Shown here: one piece after another, positions 21,517 through 32,490 of the stretch
How the letters are laid out: each line of letters begins with the position of its first letter
Numbering within the stretch: position 1 is the stretch's first letter
From: Flammulina velutipes
Lineage: Eukaryota > Basidiomycota > Agaricomycetes > Agaricales > Physalacriaceae
Assembly: GCA_011800155.1 (NCBI GenBank)
Contig: CM022370.1
Coordinates: forward strand, 1,426,001 to 1,490,000
Length of the DNA stretch: 64,000 nt
Direction: 5' to 3'
Notes under the pieces: generated by a model
Databases searched by the model: none
What the model was told of the DNA's origin: nothing
The model's input: only the letters and a program-made list of their open reading frames with translations
Translations under genes and position numbers: made by a program

Positions 21517-22536
21517 ATGGCAATCACTTTTCTTCTTGCCCTCACTTGTGTATCAGTTTCTGTCGTACGTGCTGATTCTTGGGGTCCAGCATTCTCGCTT
21601 GGACCCACTAGCTCAGCCATTGTCGAGGCTACGACGACCTTCAACCCCGGTACCCCGCCACCTACGCCCAAAAAGTACGTTGTGAAGGTCGTGTCTCTTC
21701 ACATTAAAATTAATTGCATTTTCAGTGCTTTGTTTCTATGGCCGGGTATTGAGTGAGACGCTATCGTCTAACAGTATTGACCTTTGTTCCAGGCATTAGT
21801 AACGCAACGAGCGGACTGATCCAATCGGGCGCTGACCAGCTCGCAGACCAGACGGCTTAGTAAGTGCTTCTATGTATCACTGAGCTATCATTCAGTCAAC
21901 GCAGCTGTGGCGCAACACAGAGCCAATGGTGTGTGATGGCAAGCTATTTTGGGTATGATTTCTGTGTCCTTCTCGGTCTTTGATTCCTCACTCTCCTTTC
22001 CAGTGTGGTAAATGGCGTTACCACCCAACTGAACGGGAATATGACACCTTTGAATGCGAACACCCCCTTCACGATCAATTACAAGGCAAGTGTAGTACTC
22101 TTTCAATCGTGTCAGTGTTTCTGATATCCAAAAGCTCGCCTCGGATTTCAGAACTTGGGACCAGACTGTGACTTTGAACGGTCAAGTCATTTCAACCCTT
22201 CAAAGCTGTTAGTCTCTCCTTCATCTACTTTCTGGGCTCATATTCAACTTAGACGACGGCCCTTTGTACAACGGGGGCTGGGGCACTGGGACTGAATGTC
22301 AAGACCAATGCACTGGGAGCACGTCGAAACAAGTCTGTATGGTTCCTTCGCATGGTGTTCGGTGAGCTTACAGCTCCCAGGTCTACACGAACACGAAGAT
22401 CGTCCTCCTGAATGCCGACCCCACATTTCCCAACACCCGAGGCATAGGCAACGGTGTGGTTGCCAGCGACATGGTGACGGCTGATGGGGGAAAGACCTGG
22501 ACCATTTCAAGCATTACAATCCCTGCTATGGTGTAG
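21517..22536 (+). CDS. Small secreted protein of unknown function
   Basis: The ATG at 21517 gives a clear signal peptide (MAITFLLALTCVSVSVVRA, likely cleaved before DS). The mature part is Thr/Ser/Gly/Asn rich, with potential N-glycosylation sites and an ALFLWPGISNATSGLIQ motif. A short Cys cluster (AYCGATQSQWCVMASYFG) follows, then NGGWGTGTECQDQC and a beta-rich C-terminus ending at TAG 22534-22536. Short introns interrupt it at about 21675-21725, 21746-21793, 21861-21904, 21952-22004, 22086-22134, 22209-22253 and 22332-22380. The layout resembles extracellular lectin- or glucanase-like beta-sandwich proteins of mushrooms, but I cannot place it in a family. No catalytic motif is recognised. 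Confidence 0.72.
22086..22134 (+). other. Possible GC-AG intron in the secreted-protein gene
   Basis: AAG|GCAAGT is the classical GC-donor consensus. The 49-nt interval has a CTGAT branch-like element and ends CCAAAAG before CTCGCCTCG, keeping the frame. A GT donor 6 nt downstream (AGT|GTAGTA) would also keep frame, so the GC donor is only one option. Confidence 0.4.
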
Positions 22537-22645
22537 GACATAAGCGACATTCTATTTGGCGCTCGTGAAGTGACGAATTCTGGAATCATTGTCCAATATC
22601 AACGCGATTCGATCGTGTAGGCATCACGTGTCCGTTTTCTCTCCG

Positions 22646-24319
22646 ATGTACGAATTCAAAGTTCATTATAATGTTTGGGAGCTATATGCGTGCACGCTAC
22701 GGGATGTTCTACGGCATCCTGGTGTCGGTTCAAATATGCGATGGAAGAAATTCATGGTGGTACGTATTCAGAAGCTTGACCGTGACGATTACGCGCCACT
22801 GATCGAAGCACCATTGAACGCTATGCTACGTACGATCAAGGCGATAACGCGCATTCGCTCAAGGACTGCGTCGCTTCTCACTAATATCTTAGGACCGACA
22901 ACCGATATAAACATCGAGCAAAGCCGCAGGACGGCGGTTACAGAGAGCTGGGCAAGTCAGGCTAGCAGGAAGGAATTACGTGTTGACAATGTGCCAGGTG
23001 CATCGTTCGATTCAAGTACGTTTTCCCTGCCATTTTCCTGCTCGTCTCTCTAATAAAGCAGAGGGCCACAAAGGGAATATCGACATTCAGCCCGACACAC
23101 AGGACGACAGGCTACGTCTTTTTACTACGTTGCCTCCATTTTGCGTCGGAGAACACCCCAAGCTTCGCCAGGACGGCCACACGGAATGCCTTCTTACACC
23201 TTTCATGAAGCAGATGATAGTGTCCACACCTGGCTTCCCTGCTCCTCTTATCCATCCTCCTCTCGCTCACTCTGTTCGTGCGTCGCCCACTGGCGGACTG
23301 GGAATGTTCGCCACACGCGCCCTCAGAGCGGGCGAATTCATTCTCACTGAACGCGCATTAACGATAACACCAGTGTCCATCGGCTCATACAACAAGGATG
23401 AGGTAGTCGAAGATCTAGAGACGACGGTCTTGCGGTCTATTGAAAAGATCATGGATACAATATTCGACAGGATGCTCCCAGAGAATCGAGAGGCGTATCT
23501 GGCTTTGCACAATAGCCACGAAAAAGATGGTAGCGGTCCGTTGTTTGGGCGAAATAGGACCAATAACTATGGTCTCGACATCTGCGACGCGCTTGGTAAG
23601 GGTATCTTGTCACAACCTTTTCATTGACTGACCAATCTTGTTTTAGAGGTTGAATATGTCGGCGTCTTCAATCAGCTCTCCAGAATCAACCACAGGTGAA
23701 CGATAGTCCTTTCCCTGGCTACACTTTCCGAAACTGACAATTGTCCAGTTGTGGCGGTAACGTTCTTCGAAAGTTTGACACCCCGTCATTTGCCCTGAAG
23801 ATTTTTGCCGTTCGAGATATTGCAGTCGGAGAGGAGCTTACTATTGGTTACTGTGACGACATGTGGTCGACCGCCGAGAGGCAGATATCGTTCGCTCCCT
23901 ATGGCTTCGTATGCTCCTGCCCACACTGTTTGGACCCAGAGTCCGACGCTCGGCGCCGTCGCGCTGTCGTCGAAAGCAACTTAAACTTCAGGGACTCGAA
24001 GGTCTCTGCCTGGTCATCCGATCTTTCCTTGTCGGACGACTCCCTCGTCCAGGAAGTGGAAGAATTATTGGCCATGATGGAAAAGGAAGGACTACAAGGA
24101 ACAGTGGAGTACAGCTTTCTCCTGCTGCATCTGTATGCGGTGTACTCTGTGGTCGAGATAGACAACAGCAGCTATAGCCGTGAGAAGCACGAGTGTAGGC
24201 TCAAGTTGTTTGACGCCTGGATGGCGAGAGGTCAATCTGAGAAGAGACTGCTGGAGTTTATGCAGGGGCTTTCGTTGCGGTATAAGCAGATGCATCGTCA
24301 GCGAAAAATGTTGGGATGA
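22646..24319 (+). CDS. SET-domain protein, array copy 1
   Basis: A SET5/SMYD-like lysine methyltransferase domain without a MYND finger. SPTGGLGMFATRALRAGEFIL begins the SET fold near 23290. The catalytic part reads LSRINHS|CGGN across an intron (about 23695-23748), where this copy has Gly in place of the usual Pro. GEELTIGYCDD and the post-SET cluster CSCPHCLDPESDARR follow, then a helical C-terminus. The stop is TGA 24317-24319. Introns of about 45-55 bp lie near 23010-23058, 23597-23646 and 23695-23748. The N-terminus is not conserved: the most upstream in-frame ATG is 22646, with others at 22736, 22754 and 22823. The substrate (histone or other protein) is unknown. Confidence 0.75.
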
Positions 24320-24575
24320 AGGTTACACGATGCACGTATGTATAATGTAATTTCAACTTTTGAGACAGTCCGGCCAACCTCTGGCGACCTCCGGACGGTA
24401 TGTTTTGTCACTTTCCCAACGATTGCATTTGAAATGCCATTCAATATTCAGCACCCAAGCTCTTTCCTGGGATTTGCGCTGACCCACGTCTTTATATCTG
24501 CATTTCGAAGTTAGGCACGATGTGATAGCGCTGATGGCTAAAGGAACCGAACGCTTTCCTTCAACATCAACCGCC

Positions 24576-26071
24576 ATGTCTCAACAACGTCTTGAAAGTC
24601 TCCCACTCGCCCAAGTTGCTACACCCATTGACATCTCGAAGTTCCTAGTGAGCCATATGGTGATGTTGGCCTGACGTTCGATCCCAGTATGTAAGTATGT
24701 TTTCTCTTTGATATTGTCAGATCTAATTGATTGTCGTTCAGATGCGAAGGGCGTGATTGCGAGTGAGTATTTCGAGGGCAGAATCAACGGTGACAATCGT
24801 GCATCCCTTCAAAACGCCGATGATACGCCTGTTGTCACTAGGCAAGCCTCCTGCACCACCAGACGCCACATGCAGCTCGCATCCCGATGGATGGACTGAG
24901 TGCCAGATTCTTGCTGCAGACAAGAGAACAATCATGAACACTCCCCGCTTCCCGGCTCCTCTCGAGCGTCCTTCTGAAGTTGCCCACTGCATGCGCTCTT
25001 CTCCTACTGGCGGCCTTGGTGTATTCGCCACGCGCCGCTTCCATCCTGGTGACCTGATATTCGCAGATCACCCCCTCCTCATGACCTCCTTGAAATTCTT
25101 GTCATTGGGTCTGGTCTAGGACGTCAAAAACTGGTCTGGAAGAGAGCATCCTCAGGCCCTCATGTCCGGTGAGAAGATGTTGGAGTATATCGTCGGAAGA
25201 ATGTTCCCAGAATGTAAGGACATATACATGGCGCTGCACAATTGTCACACGAAGGATGGTAGCGGGCCATTATCCGGGTGAGTGAGGACGAATGGATCCA
25301 AGGTTCTCTAGCAATTCGATGAAAGGTATAAAATGTTGTGACGCAAGAAAACGGACAGGTGGCTGATTACACGCTGCAGATGCCTGGTGTGTTCGACGAA
25401 ATCGCTAAAATGAACCACAGGTTAGTTTTCACGACAAGAAGCCTGAGTGTTCGCTCCAATATTCAACGATCGTTTAGCTGTGGTCCAAACATACTTTCGA
25501 CATGGAATCATTTCCCGTGAGGGTCTACGTATGCTGAGATATCAAAGAAGGAAAAGAGTTCACCACTCCATATGGTCTCGTATTGGTTGCGGCCGTGGAA
25601 CGGCCAAAAGAGCTGACTCCCTACGGCTTCGTTTGTTCATGCCCCCACTGTCACGACTCGGAATTCGACGCTCGCGGACGTCGCGTTATCAAAGAATTCG
25701 ACGTTCAGGTCAGAACGGTCAGATTCTTGCACTGGATACTAGATGACCTGTCCCTCCCGGACGACCACTTAGTCAAGGAAACCAAAGAGGCGCACTCAGA
25801 GTCATCGAGACAGAAGGATTGGAGCATTGCGGACAATACACTGGTACGCTCCTTCAGATGTGCGCCATTTATTCTGTCAATGGTAAGAACAGACCGGTAG
25901 AAGGCAAAGTTGCTACGTGCATGGATAGGAACTGACTCGCCTTACTATGAGAAGCTCTTGGTGATCTTTCAAACCGATATTGTGACATTGCAAGGGGAGA
26001 TGGAACGGCTGAAGGCACATCGAACACAGCGATACAGCGGTGACTACTTGATCCTTCAAAACTTCTTGTAG
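24576..26071 (+). pseudogene. SET-domain pseudogene, array copy 2
   Basis: The copy aligns block by block with its neighbours but its frame is broken repeatedly. In exon 1 the frame shifts between ISKFLV and the EPYGDVGLTFDP block near 24650. Another shift occurs near 24855, just before PPDATCSSHPDGW. In-frame stops are TAG 25117-25119 after LKFLSLGLV and TGA 25535-25537 before DIKEGKEFTTPYG. A further break near 25898 separates the C-terminal helices (LLRAWIGTDSPYYEKLL). The INHS equivalent is KMNHS and CGPN is still readable. The RTN block after GPLSG is lost. Multiple independent lesions make a simple sequencing error unlikely. Confidence 0.85.
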
Positions 26072-26216
26072 GTGGTGGCGCGGACCGTGCGATAATCGAA
26101 TCAGCCTCGTGTGTGACATGGGCAAACTTTTAGCTCATCTTTACGTCTGACCACGATTAACAGTGATTCAGCCTGACTGCCGCACAACCTCAGCTACCTG
26201 CCTCCATCTTGCATCC

Positions 26217-27827
26217 ATGCATGCACGTACTAGTCAGACTGCACGCAAGGTCGTCGGAAATCCGAGCCCTGGCTTCAATTTTGGTCAATGGGCGATGAAA
26301 GTGCCTGCCATGCCTCCGGTACATCTTTCATCGTAACTACCTGCCACATCTAACAAGGCTCAGCAACTTGCGTACAAGAGTTCTCAATTCTCGAAAGCTA
26401 GCTTCGACTTTGCCGAATGGGCCACTGAAAATGATCCACTTTCTTCTGGGAATATAGGAGTAACATTTGATCCCCGTATGTCTTTAATCGCGACTCTCCA
26501 CCTCCTCTAACATGTCGTTTCAGCGCCTAACAAAAACAGCAGGAACACCCTTCACGACGAAATGGGCCCCGATCAGCCAGATTCCACTAGCGTGTTCGTC
26601 TACACATCACTACCACCTGTTGACCTCAATTCTACGCTCGTCGCAGTACCTGAGGGCTGGACGGAATGCTTTGTTCCTATGGCTGTCAAGGAGCGTATTC
26701 TGTCCACGTCAGGCTTTCCTGCTCCCATCGACCACCCGGCTCCTGCTCACTGTGTGCGCGAGTCTCCTATTGCTGGTCAAGGCCTCTTCGCGATCCGCTC
26801 CCTCAAAGCAGGAGAACTCCTCTTTGCGGAGCGTGCCATGATGATCACACCCAAAGATTTCAAGCCTCTGAACAATGTCGACCATCTCCAAGGCCAAGCA
26901 CTTTCAGAGGCCACCTTCGCATCTACAGAGGCAGATTTAGAGATACTCTTCTCCCGTATGCCTCCAGAGCATCAGAAAGCATTCATGGCCTTGACCAACA
27001 TCCACGAGCATGACGGAAGTGGCCCTATTCTAGGTCGCCAGAGAACCAATCGATATGGCCTGGAAATTGGGAATGATACTAGTGGTAAGCGCTAAACATC
27101 CGAGCCTTGGCCGCGAGTTTGAAGCTGCTTGTAGCAGAGATCTGTGGCGTATTCAATCATCTTTCACGGCTGAATCATAGGTAAGACCTTGTCCTCCTCA
27201 CACGTATCACTTTGGCTGATAGGCGCGGGCACTTCTAGCTGTGGTCCTAATGCTGGCCGCCATTTTGACATGAAGACTTTCGCCATGCGACTTTATGCTC
27301 TTCGGGACATCAAGGAAGGCGAAGAGCTTACTATCAATTACTGCGGTCTCCTCGAATCTACCGCCAAGCGTCAAAACATACTCCTCTCAGCATACTCCTT
27401 CACCTGTTCATGCCCCCACTGTCAGGACCCTGAATCCGATGATCGACGTCTCGCCATCGTTGAGGACGTAAATGAACTCAGCAAAAATTGGCCGCGCCGC
27501 ATTCGCGAATGGATCAACGATCCCTCTCTTCCCGATGACCATCTCAGCAAAAAGACGGAAAAGACGTTGGCACTGATAGAAAGCGAAGGACTAGTGGTTT
27601 GTGATCAGTACATCATGATGCTCATTCAGATGTGCGGAATCTGCAATGCGTTGGGCAAGGACCATGCTGAACGGTTTCTCACGTACAAAGAGAAGCTTTT
27701 GTGGACTTGGACAGTAAGAGGGCTGGCGATGGAAGATCTAAGTTTGGTAGTTCGGAACAGGATTGATCCCTTCAAAGATGGCAGAGAACACGCAGCACGG
27801 TTGAACCTCGAGGAGAATGTCGAATAG
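26217..27827 (+). CDS. SET-domain protein, array copy 3
   Basis: Intact copy. The ATG at 26217 gives a first exon ending KVPAMPP, spliced (intron about 26321-26359) to AQQLAYKSSQFSK and then ...GVTFDPP. The next intron (about 26475-26522) leads to PNKNSRNTLHDEMG. The SET domain starts at SPIAGQGLFAIRSLKAGELL. An exon with EICGVFNHLSRLNHS joins CGPNAGRHFDMKTF, then GEELTINYCGL, CSCPHCQDPESDDRR and a helical tail ending at TAG 27825-27827. The N-terminal exons contain two related short motifs (FNFGQWA and FDFAEWA), suggesting an internal duplication. All expected SET catalytic-site elements (NHSC, GEEL, terminal Tyr, post-SET Cys) are present, so activity is plausible. Target unknown. Confidence 0.82.
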
Positions 27828-28321
27828 AGAAATAGAAATAGTAGACCCCCTGCATGCATTCAATGTATGATATCATGGTGTAGACCAATTGTGGGACACT
27901 GACACTGACAGCGTCGCAGCGAGTGCCGCCCCATGTAACGTGACCCTGAACTTATTTGCCCATCTCGGATGATTCAGATCTGCGACTTGGTTTGAAAAGT
28001 TGTCCTCTACCTTCCTTTGAGTGTCGCACGCAGATGCGACGCTGTTAACGGCCGCATTGTTACTTTTCGCCAAAACATCTCGCTACCTTTTGCTCATTCG
28101 GTGCCTTTGAAGTCTGTAGGCCAGCTATTACATGGCCACAGAATTGTGAGTTCATTGAACCTTCTTCAGACTTTGAACCTAACCATGGCGAGCCCAGTTT
28201 CCGCTCAAAGGCCTCAAAGACCCATACACAAGCTTTCAGACAGGACTGACCCTTGAATGGAAGAAAGCATAATAAAACTTGGACTGCCAGCAACATAAAC
28301 TCCGCTCGTACTTCTTCAGTA

Positions 28322-29898
28322 ATGCCCAAAGAAAGCCGGGCGAATGTCGCGTCGTCGACCTCTACTACACGTTCAAATACCTCCCCCACCACGGACCTGG
28401 AGGATGTCGGCTTCCGCTCGGAGCCATGGCAATGCCAATCGGCAATATCAACCTTAAATTCAACCCTAGTAAGTCGCTCATCTATTTTTCAGGCCTGAGC
28501 CTCATATCACAACTCAGATGCTGGAAAGGGCATCGTCGAAAGATGTGTTCAAATTGAAGAGTTCAGTTGCCGGGAGGACTTCCAACATCAAGAGCTAGTC
28601 ATCGCGACCAGTCAACCATCTGTACCACTTGACGCCACGCTCTCGAGCCACCCAGATGGCTGGTCAGAGTGTTTGATCCCCATCTTCGTCAAGCGCCACA
28701 TCGCATCCATTCAGGGCTTTCCTGCATCTGTTCCTCGTCACAGTACCCCAGTACACTCCATTCACGCATCGCCTATTGGCGGCGTCGGCATGTTTGCTAC
28801 CTGCTCTCTCAAAGCCGGAGAGCTCATCCTAGCGGAACGTGCCATGATGATTACGCCACGACACTTCTACTACAAGAGTATGTGGGGGTCCTCTTTATAA
28901 CTTCGAGGTATATCTCAAATTGCCGACCGAAGAGCGTCCGCAGGTCATGTACCTGGTGGCAGAGAAGCAACTCGAGGTTCTTTACAACAGGATGGTTCCG
29001 GAGAACCAGAAGGCGTTTATGGCTCTATACAACAGCCACGAAAACGATGGGAGCGGGCCATTGCTGGGTAGATGCAGGACGAATTGCTATGGTGTTACAT
29101 TTGGTGTAAGTGGGCGTGATCGTAAGTTTTGTTTACCAGAAGATAGAGTGGAAAGCTGACCGCGGGTTTAGAATTGTACGGTGGCGTCTTTAAACAGCTC
29201 TCTAGGATCAACCACAGGTGAGCAAGCAAAAGGATAGCGTTGTTGGGATCCTGACATTTTATAGCTGTGGTCCCAACACCGGTCGCGTGTTCGACGTCAA
29301 ATCTTTCTCTATGAAACTCTATGCACAGCGGGATATCAAGGAAGGGGAAGAACTCACCACTGCCTACTGTTCGTTGCTATCCACAACCGCCCAACGTCGG
29401 AAGGCTCTTGAACTATACGGCTTCACCTGCTGCTGCCCTCACTGCATCGATCCAGAATCGGACGCCCGGAGGCTTCATATTGTCAACAACTTTGACACTT
29501 CCACCTTGACGTCAAAACTCAAAGAATGGGGAAAAAATCCCTCCCTCCCCAACAACTACCTCATCAAAGAAGCCAAAGATGCGCTTGCATTCATCGAGAA
29601 GGAGGGCGGAGAGAACCTCGAACAATATAGCACGACGCTGATGCACTTGTGTGCTATCTACAACTGTATCGGGACAGACGCAGCCATGGTCCACTACAAC
29701 CATTACAAGGAGAAGCTGTTGCGCACTTGGATTGGCGCCGGTGCCCCACTCCTAGCAACCATTAGGGGGTTCAAGGCTGCCATCGTGCCACTGTATCGTT
29801 CGAGGGATCTAGCTAAGCTGGAAGTTACGAATCTCGATGGTCTGGTAGCAGGCATGCGAGCGCGAGGTATGTCCGTCAAGGTCATTAACTTGACTTGA
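28322..29898 (+). pseudogene. SET-domain gene, array copy 4, with apparent frameshifts
   Basis: Most blocks are intact and close to copy 5: SQPSVPLDATLSSHPDGW, SPIGGVGMFATCSLKAGEL, NSHENDGSGPLLGRCRTN, QLSRINHS|CGPNTGRVFDVK, GEELTTAYC and CCCPHCIDPESDARR. The end is TGA 29896-29898. Two breaks are visible. The ATG at 28322 (MPKESRANVASSTS) leaves the family frame near 28428; an ATG at 28426 (MAMPIGN) would avoid this. A run of five G at 28884-28888 then puts the ensuing YLKLPTEERPQV block one base out of frame and creates an early TAA. No intron that fixes the second break is apparent. It is either a young pseudogene or a homopolymer sequencing error. Confidence 0.65.
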
Positions 29899-30438
29899 TA
29901 AGTGTACGTTTCTTTACGCTTCAGCTTCATATCTCGCACATTTACGGTATACATACATACTTAATCAAGACGCGTACTAAAAAAGCAGTGGCCGATGGTA
30001 TCCGTAGTAGTAAGCGGCCACGTGAGACGCGTTACCTCCTTCGTCCTCAGTGCTCACCTCCATCAATGAAGATTGCAACGTGCACCAAGACGCAGGCTCG
30101 TAACATACTTTTCCTGGAGTCCTGCCATCGGCCAGTCTATACAGTTTATACTTCGAACCGTCGCCATTCCATCACCGTACCTAGGCTACTCCTGCCCTAG
30201 ACTCGAACCACTCCAAATTCTGCCCAGGATATCTTCCATCTATGCCACTACGACAAAGAGTGTACCCCTGCTATCGATGATTCAACTTCCTCCTCGTGTC
30301 CACTGCCAATGACCGAATAGAACCCCAATCCGGTTTGAACTGGGATCTGGATGGGACACGCTATTTGATGGAAGCTCTGTCTAAGAATCCGCTAGAAAAC
30401 TCGGCCTGCCAGACTCAGTAGCTTGCATTTCAACCACC
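29899..30438. other. Spacer between SET copies 4 and 5, no gene seen
   Basis: About 540 bp with short Thr/Ser/Pro-rich frames on the plus strand but no resemblance to the array exons and no plausible splice into copy 5. It presumably contains the copy-4 terminator and the copy-5 promoter. Confidence 0.5.
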
Positions 30439-32047
30439 ATGTCCAAGGATACCTCTGCCAATGTCACATCGTCGACCTCTACGGCGCACCTGATCAGTTT
30501 CTCCAAAGATGACCTAGAGAATTTCGGCATCAGCGGAAAACAGGCCATGCCTTACGGTAATCTTGATATCAAGTTCGATCCTAGTGAGTCTCTTATCGTA
30601 TATTTCCAACCCTCGAGCTCACAGAGCATCTGAGACGCTGGAAACGGTATCCTCGATCTCTTGTCCGCTGAACGTTTGAATGATGGCTTAGAGACGTACG
30701 AAGATTACAAACACCAGGATCTGCCCATCGTGACTAGCCAACCATCCGTTCCACTAGACGCCACACTCTTGAGCCACCCAGATGGGTGGTCAGAGTGTTT
30801 GATACCCATCTTCGCCAAGCGCCACATCATATCCACCCCAGGCTATCCCGCGCCTGTCCCCCGTCGTAGGACCCCCGTACACTCCATCCGCCCATCTCCT
30901 ATCGGTGGCGTCGGCATGTTCGCTACTTGCTCTCTCAAAGCCGGAGAACTCATCCTTGCTGAACGCGCCATGATGGTCACGCCACGGCATTTACTACACG
31001 CGAATATCAGCGGGGACCCCGATGACTACCGTAAATTGTCAGCCAAGGAGCGTTTGCAGGTCGCCTGCCTATCGGCGGAGAGGCAAGTCGAGGCCCTTTT
31101 CGCAAGGATGGCTCCGGAAAACCAGAAGGCTTTTATGACCTTGCACAATAGCCACGAAAACGACGGAAGCGGGCCGCTGTTCGGTAGATGTAGGACGAAT
31201 CGCTATCACATTACATTCGGTCTGAGCAACAAGGAAGAAGGTAAACCCTTCGCCCCCCGTATTCAGAAATCTGACCGCCATCCGTTTAACAGATAACTTC
31301 GGTGGCGTCTTTGACCAGCTCTCTAGGATCAACCACAGGTGAGCAAAAGTATTTCTCCATGTTGTTGATATTCTGACCTATCACAGCTGTGGTCCCAACA
31401 CTGATCACCAGTTTGACGTCAAATCGTTCTCTCTGAGGCTCTATGCACGGCGGGATATCAAGGAAGGAGAGGAACTCACCTCTCCGTACTGTGGAATATC
31501 ATCATCCACCGCCCAACGTCAGAAGGACCTCGAACCATATGGCTTCACCTGTGTCTGTCCCCACTGTCTTGATCCAGAATCGGACGCCCGGAGGCGTCAT
31601 ATCCTCAAGAACTTCGACGCGTCCATCACCAGCAAAAAACTCGAACGTTGGCTCGGCGATCCTTCCCTACCTGACAACTACCTCATCAAAGAAACTAAAG
31701 ACGCACTCGCCCTCATGGAGAAGGAAGGCGTAGAGAGCTTCGGACACTACGGCGCGCTGGTCATGCACTTATGTGCCATTTACAACGCTATCGGGACGGA
31801 CGCGGCCATGGTCCAGTTCAAAAAGTACAAGGAGAAGTTGCTGCGCACTTGGATTGGCAGTCACGAAGGACCTGTCGAAGAGAACATCAAGCTCTTCAAG
31901 GCTAACATCATGCCACTCTATCGCGCGAGGGATATATCTAGGATGATGCGTGGGCTCCCGGTATCGGACGTAGAGGGCCTCCTGGCAGGCATGAAATCGC
32001 GAGGGATACCAGTAAACGTCGTGAACTTAAAGAACTTCAAGAAGTAA
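30439..32047 (+). CDS. SET-domain protein, array copy 5
   Basis: Intact and the best-preserved copy. The ATG at 30439 lies in CACCATGTCC. Exon 1 ends GNLDIKFDP at a GTGAGT donor (intron about 30583-30630). Then come SHPDGWSECLIPIFAKRH, SPIGGVGMFATCSLKAGEL, AERLQ-type helices, NSHENDGSGPLFGRCRTN and an exon with GGVFDQLSRINHS. An intron (about 31339-31386) leads to CGPNTDHQFDVKSF, GEELTSPYCG and CVCPHCLDPESDARRR. The C-terminal helical region includes LRTWIG and ends with a Lys-rich tail at TAA 32045-32047. As with the other copies there is no MYND finger. A protein-lysine methyltransferase function is inferred from the domain only. Confidence 0.85.
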
Positions 32048-32490
32048 TACTGTGATCTGCATGTGCATGTGCGTTTATCTGTTTTCTTGTAGCCTTTCTT
32101 GTGCACTGTAAATTCCGAATCAGGATCTTATAAGTAACACTGAGAATCATAGCATTTGTTTTACCTCCACCGGGTTCCCGCGTTGGAAGTCCGGTTCAGA
32201 GAGAAATGGCCCGGGTCGTCGACCGTTTTATGTGATGCTTCACCAGAATAATTCGTGATCAGAGCTCAGAGTTTGCACGCCAATGGCGATGATAACTGTG
32301 ATTATCATAGGTACCGCACTCAGTACTGACTACATGTGCATAGTACTTCAGTCTTGAGGTGATCTCGGAGAGCCCTACAGAAAAGAAAAACAGAATTCGA
32401 CAAAACGATTGACAATTAGAAACAAAGCTACATACAATGCACTGTATTATTATAGGTATAAGTATTCTGCTCGCAGAATGTTGGCCAATT

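Larger units (their letters stand above)
22646..32047 (+). repeat. Tandem array of five paralogous SET-domain genes
   Basis: Five head-to-tail copies share the same order of blocks. A short 5' exon ends in xFDP/S at an intron. Next come SHPDGWxEC, the hydrophobic xxTPGFPAP motif, SPxGGxGxFAT with the SET N-lobe, and NSHEKDGSGPLFGRxRTN. An intron and the GVFxQLSRINHS exon are then spliced to CGPN, followed by GEELTxxYC and a CxCPHC post-SET cysteine cluster. Intron positions are conserved between copies. Copies 4 and 5 are closest to each other. Copy 2 is degenerate. Confidence 0.9.
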
